Assembly: GCF_000699445.3 (NCBI RefSeq)
Contig: NC_067195.1
Span: 54,540,465 to 54,604,464 of the forward strand
Direction of reading: 5' to 3'
Length of the DNA stretch: 64,000 bases
DNA from: Schistosoma haematobium
Lineage: Eukaryota > Platyhelminthes > Trematoda > Strigeidida > Schistosomatidae
Part shown: positions 47,890 through 59,489 of the stretch, piece after piece
Numbering within the stretch: the first letter of the stretch is position 1
Layout of the letters: the number at the start of each line of letters is the position of its first letter
Program-made: the position numbers and the translations under genes
Notes under the pieces: generated by a model
Told to the model about the DNA's origin: nothing
Databases searched by the model: none
The model's input: only the letters and a program-made list of their open reading frames with translations

Positions 47890-48050
47890 AATAGTGTAGT
47901 CAATGACTGACGCTTTGTCTCATTTAAGACTCGTCAGTTAGATGTATCTGCATTCCAGTGTCTACACTCTCACTAGGGCTCAAACATAGTACCTTTATCT
48001 TCGATACCTCACCCGCCTGAGATATTGAGTCTAGATGACTTAACTTATTC
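47890..48050 (-). mobile_element. Smalpha-like SINE with hammerhead, antisense
   Basis: On the minus strand: tctcaggcgggtgagg (box A-like region), tatgtttgagccctag (box B), then cagatacatctaa before the hammerhead and a short 3' remainder. It sits about 50 bp beyond PLE copy D. Confidence 0.65.
47905..47945 (-). ncRNA. Hammerhead motif, Smalpha type (mutated core)
   Basis: CUGACGA (47937-47931) with C at the freely variable position 7, stem II GUCUUAAAUGAGAC with five pairs, then AAAG instead of GAAA (47916-47913). The loss of G12 should inactivate it. Confidence 0.7.
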
Positions 48051-48284
48051 AATAAGTATAAGAGTATTACCATGGATTTGTAATCTGTAGTTGTCGATAG
48101 TTATGCGAATGATCAATTTCTATTTCCATAGGGGAATATTGCCTGAATTATAACTTTCTCCTGTTCCCAACCCTCTAAGTGTATAATTATACATGTTATG
48201 ATTTTATTGCTTTAGTTCTATAGTTTATAAATGATAATTTTAATAAACTGAATGGTTTTTTGATTCATTTCTTCATTGTTTGTT

Positions 48285-48520
48285 TCAATCTTCCCATTGA
48301 TGTTTAGGATTGTAATCGATCAGTGTTTTATTGGTTTTCGAATGTCCACCTGTATGGTAAACTGTTGTACTGATCAAAAAGACAATTATTGGACCATGGT
48401 TTTTGTTAACAATCACTCTTATAAATTCTTTGAGAAGGTATGACATAGGAATTTCGGATTTTTTACGCAGCTGATTCAGCCATTCGAACGGCACGTTAAA
48501 TATCGCAACCTATCTGTATA
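48285..48520 (-). other. Unassigned open stretch, coding-like
   Basis: The minus strand reads openly for over 70 codons with ordinary protein composition (VPFEWLNQLRKKSEIPMSYL, then NKNHGPIIVFLISTT, then HTGGHSKTNKTLIDYNPKHQ) to a TGA at 48285-48287. The upstream 300 bp is GC-richer than average, which points to a mobile element remnant. It lacks an obvious acceptor. I do not recognise the family. A last exon of a minus-strand gene is possible but less likely. Confidence 0.3.
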
Positions 48521-51500
48521 ATTTGTCACACAATACCGTTTGGGCTGCAAGCGAACGCTACAAGTAAACAAAGTATTCGCTACTTCTAGGTACATATAAC
48601 GTTACGATAGGTTAGCTAACTGGCTATTAAATGGTCAAAATCCAAATTGTAAGCTGTATCTACCGTTTACTCATACTTCACAGACACAAAAAGCAATCCA
48701 TATAAATGACAGTTGTCCATATGACAACTTTTTTTTCTGAGAAAGGATATCTCATAGATCCTACCATTCTACAGGCGGAAAATAAAAGTTCATTAAAAAT
48801 CTGGCCAACTAATGAATGGCGCTTTCCCAAATAACTTTTACTTTTGGAGTAAAGCTTAAACTATTTCCTACAATGACTTATGCTTGATTGTCAAAAACCG
48901 ATATCTATCAATCCAATGGTCTACCTAAATTTCTTATATCTAAAGTTTCATTAAGTTATTTGTCTAAGTTATAATTCTAAACCTCATCTTTACGTTCTCA
49001 GATGATTGATCTCAATAGTACTTGGACTTTCTGAGTCAAGTAGCTGAGAGAACCATATAACTAGAAGTCTAACTTACGGATTGTAAGCTCCTCGACTATG
49101 TGATCTAATTGCGTAACACTTCCCACCAGACCCGGTCCTGAATTCAGATTCGGGAGCTAGCTGTAGGTGCACACTGCTAAAGAATTTCAAACTAGTACAA
49201 AAAACTTATTCAGTACTCCCTGATTCTTATTAGTATGTGTTTAGATGTCAGTACGTTATGAGAAATAACTTCAGATCGCACAATCTTCATAAGTTATCTG
49301 ATCTTCTAAATACTATTTATTCTTTCCTTTCAACACTACATTCACTCCTTGTTAGAACCTTCTTGGGATTAATTTATCAGTGAAAACATAACGTCAAATC
49401 TAAAGATCTAAAACTCTGTTAATTATTAAGACTCATCAAACAAGTGAAATTTTCATACAATCAAAATTATTACAGACAAATATCCAATATATAGTAAAAT
49501 TGGCACTTGTCATAGGATATAATAAGCTGGAAGCAAAGTGAATTATTGGCTTAGTACTACCCACTAACTAATATGGTGCTCATATTGCTGTTTATCTGGT
49601 ATCTAAAAATAAATTCACAATACATTATATCTAAATAACTTTATACATAAGTTCTGAGAGTTCGCTGTTTATCCTTGTTTCAACCGTCGCCCCTTGACAC
49701 AATACCACCTTGTATAGCAGAAATGTGACAGAATTACGTGGACATATCACTATACCGTATAGTGTGATGTATAACTTTTTCGAACATTAGGGATGTAAAA
49801 TCTAAGCTGACTGCTTTTTCGGCGGAAAACAATATGCGAATAAATATCAGTCATGTACTTGTTAAAAATAATGATAGTCGAGAATTTCTGCTTGAGTTAC
49901 ATGTTACTTTAAGATATTCAATTTTATGATAAATATCAGCCAGAGCAAATCTAGTTATCCGGATATAAATTAAAAATTCACAAGATTAAACTAGTGCAGG
50001 ATTTTTTCGAAAGTAGATTGACAATTATTTCAGTTATCAAATAATCTATAGAAAATAAGTCGTACATCATTTTTACATTTCATGTTAGTCTATTTCTCTA
50101 ATGAGTGCTTTTACTCAAGGACTAACTTGTTAATATTTATCTTCTTTAAAAGAATGTAATCATACCAAGTAGAACTGATCCCTTAATGGTTGTATGACGT
50201 TTTCGTGACAAAAACAACTGCTCCAGAAAACAATTAGACTTTAATTATGATGCCTCGAACTACACAGGATTACGGTGAGCAATATCATATTTTATACGCA
50301 GATGCTAGAGATGAAAATTTGGCCGCTTGAAACAAATTACTCCAGTATCATAAAGTTGGAAGCATCTAACATGCTAATTAATAAATCACGTTCTTAAAAC
50401 TACCAAATCGTAGTTTAATTACTGTGATGATTTGACTGGAAATCAGATGAAAAATAAACTAGACTATACTTGTGTATACACACATTTTGAAAAAAAACCC
50501 AGAGAAACAATAGCAAAAAAACACATGTATGTAAATATTTATATATACTAAAACCATCATAAATGATGTGATATAACATTATCAAATACAAACAATGGCG
50601 GCAAACATCATGTTCACCCTGCAAATACACGATTCAATGTTAGATGAATTTAAATGAACAACAAATAAGAGAGAAGAAACAACATCGTCAAACAAATTTG
50701 CAAGAATATTGCATATATAAGAAAGAATAATATTAATAACAAAACTCAGTATTGTCACTATTGTTCGCTTATCAGTACTAGTGAGCCATCTTACCATTAT
50801 ATACTACTTCAAAAGAAGAAGTACACGATATGTATGTATAAGGTTGGTTTCACAGCCCTGTATGTGTGTATGTCTTCAGTAAATTAGTATTAGAAAAAAA
50901 AACAAAGGCAGAAAAATTTTAGAGTACATCACATCATAAAGATTTTTTTTCTCCTCTCCACGATGAGGAACACAGCCACCGAAATAAAGATTTTTGAATC
51001 CCACTATTATGATGATTAAGAGAATTAGGAAAACAAATATCTATCAAAAATGAACGTAAAATGAATATTGTAGCCGTACACATACAAGCATAACACACAT
51101 ACACACACTAAGTATTTGTACTATAATGATAATTATTCCGTGAATTGATATGTTTCGTAGTACAAATTATCGACAGAAGTAAAAAGTGAACAAGAAAACA
51201 AAACAGAAAAAATACCATTAATTGTGAAAAAACAAGTCTTCAAGTTATGTTAAAAATGAGAAAATACTCATCAAAACTAATAATATATAGCAAAAAAAAA
51301 ACAAATAAGCACAATAACAGTGTAATGTATACGTGATATGCATGTGTTACATAAGATGAATGGACGGATATATATATATATATATATTGATATGTGGTTA
51401 CACCAATCGGAATTTCTTGATTAAAAGAAGACGTAAAGAATAGGAGGCAATCACAGCCAGAGTTCGTCAACAGGATTGTCACATAATCCTACTAAGTTAA

Positions 51501-51750
51501 TACTTTCTTTTTATAAAAGATATATAATTTGATATGTCAACGTTAATAGTTGGTAGTGATAGTGTTCGTTAATAAAATGACGTGATATGTAATTAAATGT
51601 AGTCAAATAATTGAAAAACAAACAGATACAGAAAACATTCACAATGATGAAAGATCAAATGCAACCGGTCATTTCTTTCATTTTCTTTTTCTAATTTTCA
51701 AACTAATCTCTAGCACAGATAGACATATACATTACATGTAATTATTACTG
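48521..51750. other. Mostly non-coding; A-rich on plus strand from about 50 kb
   Basis: No gene. A GC-richer patch at about 49000-49200 (ccagacccggtcctgaattc) is probably an old repeat. From about 50.4 kb the plus strand becomes A-rich, mirroring the T-rich left part. An (AT)n array lies at 51368-51388. Confidence 0.4.
51368..51388. repeat. (AT)n microsatellite
   Basis: AT array of about 10 units. Confidence 0.9.
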
Positions 51751-51753
51751 TTA

Positions 51754-51759
51754 TTTATT
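51754..51759 (-). promoter_or_regulatory. Candidate poly(A) signal of the KLF gene
   Basis: AATAAA on the minus strand, the first canonical hexamer I find downstream of the KLF stop codon. It would give a 3' UTR of about 0.74 kb containing an (AGT)n-rich stretch near 52065-52095. Confidence 0.35.
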
Positions 51760-52494
51760 GTATGAGAGAAACACACACAGAGGTTAATAATGGTCGTCAT
51801 ATCATTAGCAAAAACACAAATACAATTATGTCTTGTTGTTGTTATTATTATTATTATTATTACAAAGGGGATGGGAAAGATTAAAAAAACATTGTCTAGT
51901 AGGTCCATTAGTACATTCAATAAGTGTAACTTAGAATATATTTCATACAAAGAGATAATTTCATCACTTAAAAATTCGATTAGATCATTTCAAAATAATA
52001 GAAGAGAACGAAACTGCACCATACATAAACTGACTATTATTAGTATTATCATCACTATAATTAGTAGTAGTTGTAGTAGTAGTAGTAGTAGTATCATGCT
52101 AATTCTGTTGAGCCACATAAACACCAAACTGAATAAAACACTGATGATTCGAAAAAGCCAGATGACCCAATAACATGTTCTTTTTAATTGTTCGTTTGCT
52201 ACTAAATGCACTAAGAAATGCTGCCCATGTATACACGTAGCGTTAGTAATCAGGAAGTTATGGTTCATATATGTGATGTTGATTAAACTTGGGAATTGAA
52301 TAAGAGAATAGTGATGATGACGGTGACGATGATGATGATAGTAATAATAATAATGATAATTGTAGTAGTATTAATAGTAGCAATAACAATAATAATACCA
52401 TGGTTTAAATTAATGGAAGCGTATAATTAGTGTTCAGTGTTTTGTTAAACAGTATAATTTCACATCTAATAATACAAACTATTTAAGTACACAG

Positions 52495-54051
52495 TTAGTT
52501 ACCACTTTGGTGTTTCTTCATATGTAAAGTAAGGTGATCACTGCGTGCAAAAGCTCGATGACATGTTCTACACTGAAATGGTCGATCACCAGTATGTTTT
52601 CTATAATGACGTGTTAATTCATCTGATCGGGCGAATCTCCAAGCACAACCAGGCCAATCACATGGAAAAGGTTTTTCTCCAGTGTGTACACGCATATGAG
52701 CTTTAAGATGTGAACTTTTAGAATATGCTTTTGCACATGTGCTAAAAGGACAAGTATGAATTAAAGCTATTGACTTTTTAGTTCTACCGGTGGAATTACT
52801 TCCAGTTCCTTTAGTTGAAGTATCACCCTTAGTTTTATTGGTACGTGTCCGACGCATAGGTATTAACGGAACTTCCCCAGGTCCACCTATGTTACATCCA
52901 AGAATATCCTGATGAGATTCAATTCCTAACTCTATAGCTGAACTTTTATTTCTACCGATATTATTAATGTGGGTAGAAACTAATGAAGAGTTCCGGTAAA
53001 CAGGATTATCACATGTGGTATTTAGTGGTCCAAATCCAAGATTTTGAGTGGGTGATACAGCTCTTGGTGCTAGTACTCGAAAAGTTGTGTTCACTGGAAG
53101 ATTTGTATCATCAATTTTATACATATTCATATAATAACTTGCGTTTTGTGCTGCACTGCGGTAATCTTGCATATTATTGACAGCATGTACTGTACTATTA
53201 TCATTTATGGTATTTATAACGGAACAAGTTGGAGGCATAGGATGAAGTTGAGAATGATCAACTCGATTGTTTTGTGGTAGATAAACAGCTGCGATATTGT
53301 TTTCAGTCATAATATTACCATTGACAGCGTTAGTAAGATTTGCAACATTGGGATAAAACCGTAAAGAAGATTGCTCTTGATTTTGTAAACTTGACTGACA
53401 ATTTTGGTATGGATCTACTGGTGGCATATCTGTTGTTGGAATAACCGAAGGCATATAAGCAAGAGAAGAGGAAGAATGCTGAGATTGCAATTCCCCAGTT
53501 CTTGAATCATTTGTAGTTTGTATATAATGCCCTGTATCTAGTACCGCACTACAATTTGAATTATAGTTACAATTATTCGGTACATTTGTAGTCCAGTTAT
53601 ATGAATTATTTTGATTGATTTCTGAACAATGTTTATATTCAGAATTTTCGGGAAAAATAGGCTCTTGTTTTATTTCGATTGGTGAATTATTTGAACCAAG
53701 GTCATAATAATACTTTGTATTTGAATTTCTAAAAGAATTAGAATTCTGTGAACAGATTACATCTGAATAAACAGGTCGTAGTTGAGATACTGGCGATTTA
53801 GCGAAAGAATAATTAACATTCATAACAGAATTAGAATAAGTGCAATTATATAAATTATTAGATACATTATTTGCTTTTTGTGTAGCGCTATTCTCAAGGA
53901 TAAAATCTAAATCGAGTAAACTTTCATATTCATTACTTGAAGTACTACTGCTACATTGTTCCGTACGAAAACTACTACCAATAGATGAACAATGTTCTGA
54001 AGTTGTAGGTGATGTTAAACCTGAGAGATTGCACATGTACGTTCCTCGTGA
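52495..54051 (-). CDS. klf4: Krueppel-like factor (KLF4-like), coding exon 2
   Basis: Encodes most of a nuclear C2H2 transcription factor. Numbering from the internal Met at 54036 (add 34 for the spliced protein): acidic motif [11 protein letters not shown] at 40-50, nearly the same as the KLF4/KLF2 activation motif; IKQEP at 122-126, a SUMO consensus like that of KLF4; a long Asn/Ser/Gln-rich middle; basic RRTRTNKTK at 395-403; then fingers at 429-451, 459-481 and 489-509. Base-contacting segments [14 protein letters not shown] and RSDHLTL match KLFs, which bind CACCC/GC boxes, and HTGDRPFQC points to the KLF1/2/4 group. The stop TAA is at 52495-52497. The exon starts at 54051, after a T-rich acceptor (ttatttttag). 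The frame is open upstream of the Met (SRGTY), so the Met is internal. Confidence 0.95.
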   Translation of the reverse strand, partial: SRGTYMCNLSGLTSPTTSEHCSSIGSSFRTEQCSSSTSSNEYESLLDLDFILENSATQKANNVSNNLYNCTYSNSVMNVNYSFAKSPVSQLRPVYSDVICSQNSNSFRNSNTKYYYDLGSNNSPIEIKQEPIFPENSEYKHCSEINQNNSYNWTTNVPNNCNYNSNCSAVLDTGHYIQTTNDSRTGELQSQHSSSSLAYMPSVIPTTDMPPVDPYQNCQSSLQNQEQSSLRFYPNVANLTNAVNGNIMTENNIAAVYLPQNNRVDHSQLHPMPPTCSVINTINDNSTVHAVNNMQDYRSAAQNASYYMNMYKIDDTNLPVNTTFRVLAPRAVSPTQNLGFGPLNTTCDNPVYRNSSLVSTHINNIGRNKSSAIELGIESHQDILGCNIGGPGEVPLIPMRRTRTNKTKGDTSTKGTGSNSTGRTKKSIALIHTCPFSTCAKAYSKSSHLKAHMRVHTGEKPFPCDWPGCAWRFARSDELTRHYRKHTGDRPFQCRTCHRAFARSDHLTLHMKKHQSGN

Positions 54052-54799
54052 CTAAAAATAAAATAAAATGCTTTTTTTATTAGATATAAATTGATATGTA
54101 GTATCTAGAAAGATGATCCATGGACTTGTATAATTAATAGGATACTATAGAAAATTACATTAGAGGATTGATTAAATACAAATAAATACGCTCCACTGAA
54201 TACTTAACGTCTAGTCAAAATTTCAAAATATCTTGGCTCCTGTTTCCCCTCAAGAATTTCATTTGATGAATAAGCTAAAATAGATTTGTTAGTGATTCAT
54301 TTTGTATGTCATATAATACGTCGATTAAACTCAGTTATATCCTTGCAATCAATAAAAGTTTACAAAAAAAAAACGCTGATAATAATTCCAAGGTTATAAA
54401 AATGTAGAATTTATATTCAAATCAATTCTCAATACAGAGAAAAAAAGAAAAGAAAAGAGAAATATGTAACTGTGATTACCAATAATCTAGGAATAAAAAT
54501 CATTTTTTGAAAAATCTGTTGTATGAAAAGTTAATGCTATAGGGGGATTGAGCATTTATGATTTAAATCTACTGTACTATTATGGAGATAATCCATTTAG
54601 TTGGTGAAAATTGTTTTTTTTTTCGTATCATTGTTACTCAACTGAGTATTAAAATACGAGAAGTTTAGGATAACTTTGAAAAAATCTTCAAAGTAAAAAA
54701 GAAAATACATCAGTATGACTTTTTATTTTTCAAGAGGCTAAAATTGAAAATTATCAATTGCTGAATTTCTTACAGTAACGTATTAAATTATTTTGTTAT

Positions 54800-54925
54800 T
54801 TATTTATTTATTTGAACATCAAACACACGCGCCACACAATAACAATGAGGTCAGTAGTAGTTATCATTAATTTGTGTGAGGACTGTAGTACTGCCCAAAG
54901 GCTCAAACCAAAGGATGTAGGTGTT
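54800..54925 (-). mobile_element. Family X retroposon 3' end (old)
   Basis: Minus orientation. It shares gaggactgtagtactgccc versus gagggctgtgttactgtct and gcgccacaca with 7447-7975, and has a (AAATAAAT) tail at its plus-strand left edge. More diverged than the other two copies. Confidence 0.6.
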
Positions 54926-55994
54926 ATAATTTCAAGTAAACTTATCATTTGATGTTTAAATCATTATCCAAATGATTTTACTCAAAAGATTATTGGATTC
55001 TTTTTAAAAAAATTGGCCTATAGCTTTCATGTAAATACACCCTTGTTATATTATGCTGATGTGTCATCAAAATAACTTCTAACTAAACTCCTTCATGTAA
55101 GTAATTTAAGCCTGTTTCGTGATTATGTTTTTAAATCTCACAAGTTATAGGCAGCTAACTAGAACCAAACGAAATAAAATGAATTCGAGTTATTCTGCTA
55201 GAATGTTTTGTTCTTGCTCTCTTCAAAAAGCTCCTCATATAAGAGATTTAACTGATTTTAAAAATTATGCATAACTATTTTCAACAGCCATCTATTCCGA
55301 GTGTAAAGTAGTTGCTTAGCACTTAAACCATTAGACTGTAAATTTGTAACTCGTCCCTTCCTGTTAGTTATTTATTAACGTTACACATCATATAAAGAAT
55401 ACTTTATATTTTATTTCATCATTACGATGTATAGCCAAACTGAACAAAACTGATTAACAATTAACCAAACACCTGTAACAGGTTTTGGAAAGTTTATATA
55501 AAAATCTCCTTAAATAAAGAATATTGTGAACATCATAAGTGAAGTTGAAAAAGAACTTGTCTAGTACCTGAAAGCAGTTGAAATTTATGAGTAACCAAAT
55601 CTTGCCATCAAGGAAATCTATGTCAACTTTCAAAACAACACCTACAGTAACTGTGGAAGTTGATATTGTTGAGATAGAGAGAAGTGAAGAATGAAAAAAC
55701 CTGAGTAAAAAGTCAATACTCAATACAACATATAATCACATGTTACCTTGACGTATATTTCAAGATAAGAATCTTCAAAAACCACTTTCTTTATTTAAAA
55801 AATCAATGTTATCCCCTTAATAGTAAACGATACGATTATTGGGGTAGGGGACAGAATTCAATAAATCAACTATTCAGTCAACTGATACATCTCTCAGAAT
55901 AACATAATATAAAGTATTCCGTGAATATCCATTGCAATTATAACAATATATCAATACAATCCATAATGCTTTTCACAACCATATATCAAATGGT

Positions 55995-56335
55995 TGAATT
56001 CATGAGTCGATCTAAGCTAGACCACCATTGAAAATCTGGAAACACTGGACGGCCGTTTCGTCCCAGTACGAGACTCCTCAGCAGTGTGCATCCACGATCC
56101 CGCATACGGGACTCAGACCCAAAACTGTCGGTATCGCGCGCAAAAGCTTAACCTCTAGAACACTGGCCCGGCATCCAACGGTGTTAATGTTTAACTTCAA
56201 TCAATTCATAACCTTGAGCAACCCTCCATCAATCGTGGTGGATAAATGTCTCCAGCCGTCACGGAATGGACTCCACTGGTCACGGCTTCTCACTCGAATT
56301 CCAGACGATTCATTTTGAAGCTAGTCACTAGTGAG
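55995..56335 (-). mobile_element. Full hammerhead SINE inside the KLF intron
   Basis: The most complete SINE copy in the window, in the same orientation as the KLF gene. In sense order: a 5' portion (56335-56180), a tRNA-like head with box A (gggccagtgttctagaggtt, from 56168) and box B (gggtctgagtccc, 56120-56108), a hammerhead (56087-56042), then the 3' body (ccagattttcaatggtggtc) ending at about 55995. No AAT tail survives. The layout matches the Smalpha type of schistosome SINE that combines a Pol III promoter with a ribozyme. Confidence 0.85.
56042..56087 (-). ncRNA. Hammerhead ribozyme, SINE type (core intact)
   Basis: Minus strand: ACACUG (56087-56082), CUGAGGA (56081-56075), stem II GUCUCGUACUGGGAC with five pairs and a five-base loop, GAA (56059-56057), ACGGCCGU as a very short stem III closed by A15.1-U16.1, C at 56048, then CAGUGU (56047-56042). 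Stem I has six perfect pairs. Every required base is present; G at position 7 is permitted. This is the most complete ribozyme in the window and the one most likely to cleave. It lies in the sense strand of the KLF intron, about 2 kb before exon 2. Confidence 0.88.
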
Positions 56336-57934
56336 CACATGATAGTTGCAAATATTTTTAATACCCTAATATGGACACCATATATATATTATCTAAAAGC
56401 TTTTAATCACAGATTGTTTTGTTCTTTGATTGTTACTTTTTGTCGTTGAAAGAAAACAACATTTGATGATGACAATATTCTGTCAATATAGACAAGAAAT
56501 CAAATAGTAACATTAATCAAATGGGCTCAGTGAACGTACACGTAGTTCAATCCAATTAAAAAAGAGTTGTTATTTAAACTGTCATTTACAATAATAATTG
56601 TAATAAAGACATATTTATCAACTAAAATATTAGCACGCTTAACATAATGAAATCATTTCTATCATTACATTCAAATCAGTTTTAAATATACAACTTAGTG
56701 AAACATGAAATCAAATAATAGTAACTATATAATTAACGATGACTGAATTTCAGTATGATTGAACATAGTAACTGTTATACTATTTAATCAAATAGTCGTT
56801 ATTTCATTACCATAAATAATTGATGGTGAAGACCAGAGAAAAACTTTAGATGATCAAAAAACATTGTTCAATCTACACATTTTTCATTGTTAGTGAACTT
56901 AAATTAATAGCATATTCAAAGAAAAACAATCATCAAGTGACTTAGGTCTTCAAACTGCCTATTAGAAAAATATACGATCTCCTAGCAATTGATCAATATA
57001 ATATTTAACAAATACAACTTAGTCAAAACACCAAACAAAATGTTCACTGCATCAAATATATACCAACAAACAACTTAATTTTCATTACTTAGATAATAGT
57101 CATATTACAAATGTTGATAACAATTAAGATTTTAGTTTGATAAATACTAAATACAATCAGTAAATAAAAATGGAACATTTGAAAAACTCCAATGATGAAT
57201 TTTTACTTACAAGTAGATTCAACAAACTGTTTTTATTAATAAGTCCTTTGCAATTAACCACATATTAAACAATATTGTCGAAATCCGATTTTATCCGAAT
57301 GACAATAAAAAATCAAAAATTCCTGGATTTATATTAACAGTTTCAACAAAATGAAACAAACACTAGTCCATAAGTTCAGTAAGGTCAATATTACTAAAAA
57401 GAACTGGAACTATAATACATAATCCTCATAGGTTGAAAAATAAGTTTAGTAATCAGTCCTAGAATATAGTCAAAGTGAAAACAGTTTAATAAAGTCTTTA
57501 GTGGTATTAAAAATGTAAAACAGTAACATGACATCTATCCGTTCACTAGATCTTTACAAATACAATTTATGAGATAATGTGATCGAGAATACTATCATAG
57601 TAAATAAATATATATCTCCACAACTTGAGAATTTGAATTCTGTAAAGTACATGGTGTTTTCCGCCTATTATAGTTCAAACTTTAAATTATGTTACATAAA
57701 TCAAGAAAGTATTTCACACACTTCCGTAGTATATATGAAATGATGGGATGGATAGGAGTTAGCAGAATTCCAAATCTTGATCAATTATCGGCTATCTAAG
57801 TAACCCGATCATAATATATTGGTCTAATGTTTTATTAAATGACAGCTTTAACGAGCATCAACTGAGCAGTGGCTCTCTTGTGGAATCTATTCGTTTGTAA
57901 GTTGATTTCGTGAAAAAATTACCAATTCAGACAT

Positions 57935-58010
57935 TTCAGAAAGTCAATCAGTCATACATGCTGTCATTATAGAAGTCGACTCAATACCACTGAGCTAACA
58001 CTTACAATTA
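57935..58010 (-). mobile_element. Possible tRNA-like SINE head
   Basis: On the minus strand gttagctcagtggtattgag is a good box A; no clear box B follows. Weak. Confidence 0.35.
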
Positions 58011-58639
58011 AATCATTTGGAATAAAGGAAATTTCGATATGAGTCAGCAATATTTCCACCATAAGATATTATTAATTAACCCTTGTTTTACATATTTATA
58101 GTAAATGAAATTCAATCGAGAATTGATATGACTTAATATCTTTTAACAGTTGAAATATATAAAATTCAACTGTGGAATTTAGAAATCATAAAAATCATAG
58201 TCTATGATAATTATGTGAAGTGTTTTAGTTGTATACATGAAAATTCTTTTAACAGAAGATAACAGAAACCAGTTACATATAAACAATAGTTTATAAATTC
58301 ATAACTTCATTGTAGCAAACTATCAGCTTGGGGATAGTGCAAATCAGTGACTTTAGATGTTACTAGAAAAGTTGTTTAGAAGAGAAATCAATGGCTATCC
58401 TGATGTAATTTTTACTTGCTCTCTTCATAAAAGTGAAAATAATTCATAAAAATGAAAGGCTTTTCCCTTTTTGTATTTTTCATTCCGAACTGTCTCTCCT
58501 ATTATAAACTTTTCTCAATCGTTTATTTTATTATCTTCTTATTCATCTATTTATTTTGAATATACTACCCCTCGTTCAACCATCTTCTCAATATCTCACG
58601 GTTGTGTTTGTGTGTTACATATTTACTTTGCTGGTCATT

Positions 58640-58745
58640 TGTACCAATATCAGTCAGTAACAACGTAGAACTTCGTACGTACGTACATCAATTCGAGTTG
58701 CCACACTACATTAGTACAGAGTTGCAGTTGTCGATTCAAATCCCG
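58640..58745 (-). mobile_element. RTE 3'-end fragment
   Basis: tcagtcagtaacaacgtaga and gagttgccacactacattag follow the RTE 3' terminus at 25625-25690 in the same orientation. Confidence 0.7.
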
Positions 58746-59467
58746 TGTGTTCAAATAAATACATGAATATCAGTACAAGAAAACAAGCGTAAATTCAATA
58801 AAAAAACCTATTTGGACTTATTAAAATGAAAAACTTCACACTAATATCAATAACACTTCAGTTCAGAATGAATATCTACTTTTTAAAAAAGTAGAAACGG
58901 ACTATGAATCATTATACTTCTCTGATACATGGTTCTGATTATTAACTGCTCAAATATTTTCTAACACCATTATGTAACTCGAAAATTTAATTACCTTAGA
59001 AATTATAACAATTCATAGATGTTAATGGAAATCAATTTATTTTTCTTCAAACATTTCCTTTCGGTTTAATGTTGCAGATAGTTCATTGGAATTTAGAACG
59101 TGCATACCGTAAATTTAAGTTTATTCATTGTGTGACACTATATAGTTCATTCTAATTCTTCATATAAAATCATAAACTTCAACTTTCAGAGTATAAATTG
59201 TCCTTGTAAAAATAAAAGCATAAATCTAATTTGATAAATCTATTTATAAACTTGGTATACTTCATATGAACGCATATGATGTCTCTGTGATCGGATTGAA
59301 GTCCCACAATGTTTAGATAATTTGTATCTAGTTAATTCTAATCTGAGTAGTTTTGTACTGTAAGAAAAATTTCCCACTCTCACTTCATCGAAGCATTAAC
59401 TTATTCAACCTGAAAGATGACTTAATACAATGTGAATACTGTATAAAAATGACAAAAAATGTTGGAA

Positions 59468-59489
59468 ATATATATATATATATATATAT
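59468..59489. repeat. (AT)n microsatellite
   Basis: AT array of about 11 units. Confidence 0.9.

Noticed and set aside
50950..50990. Hammerhead-like string cgatgagg...cgaaat on the plus strand
   Set aside because: No consistent stem II and no stem I pairing; U4 is not present.
54036..54036. Start of the KLF protein at the first Met of exon 2
   Set aside because: The frame is open upstream to a splice acceptor at 54052-54053, and a matching first exon exists at 62369-62455.
52983..54055. Plus-strand open frames opposite the KLF exon
   Set aside because: Antisense shadows of the KLF coding sequence without domains.
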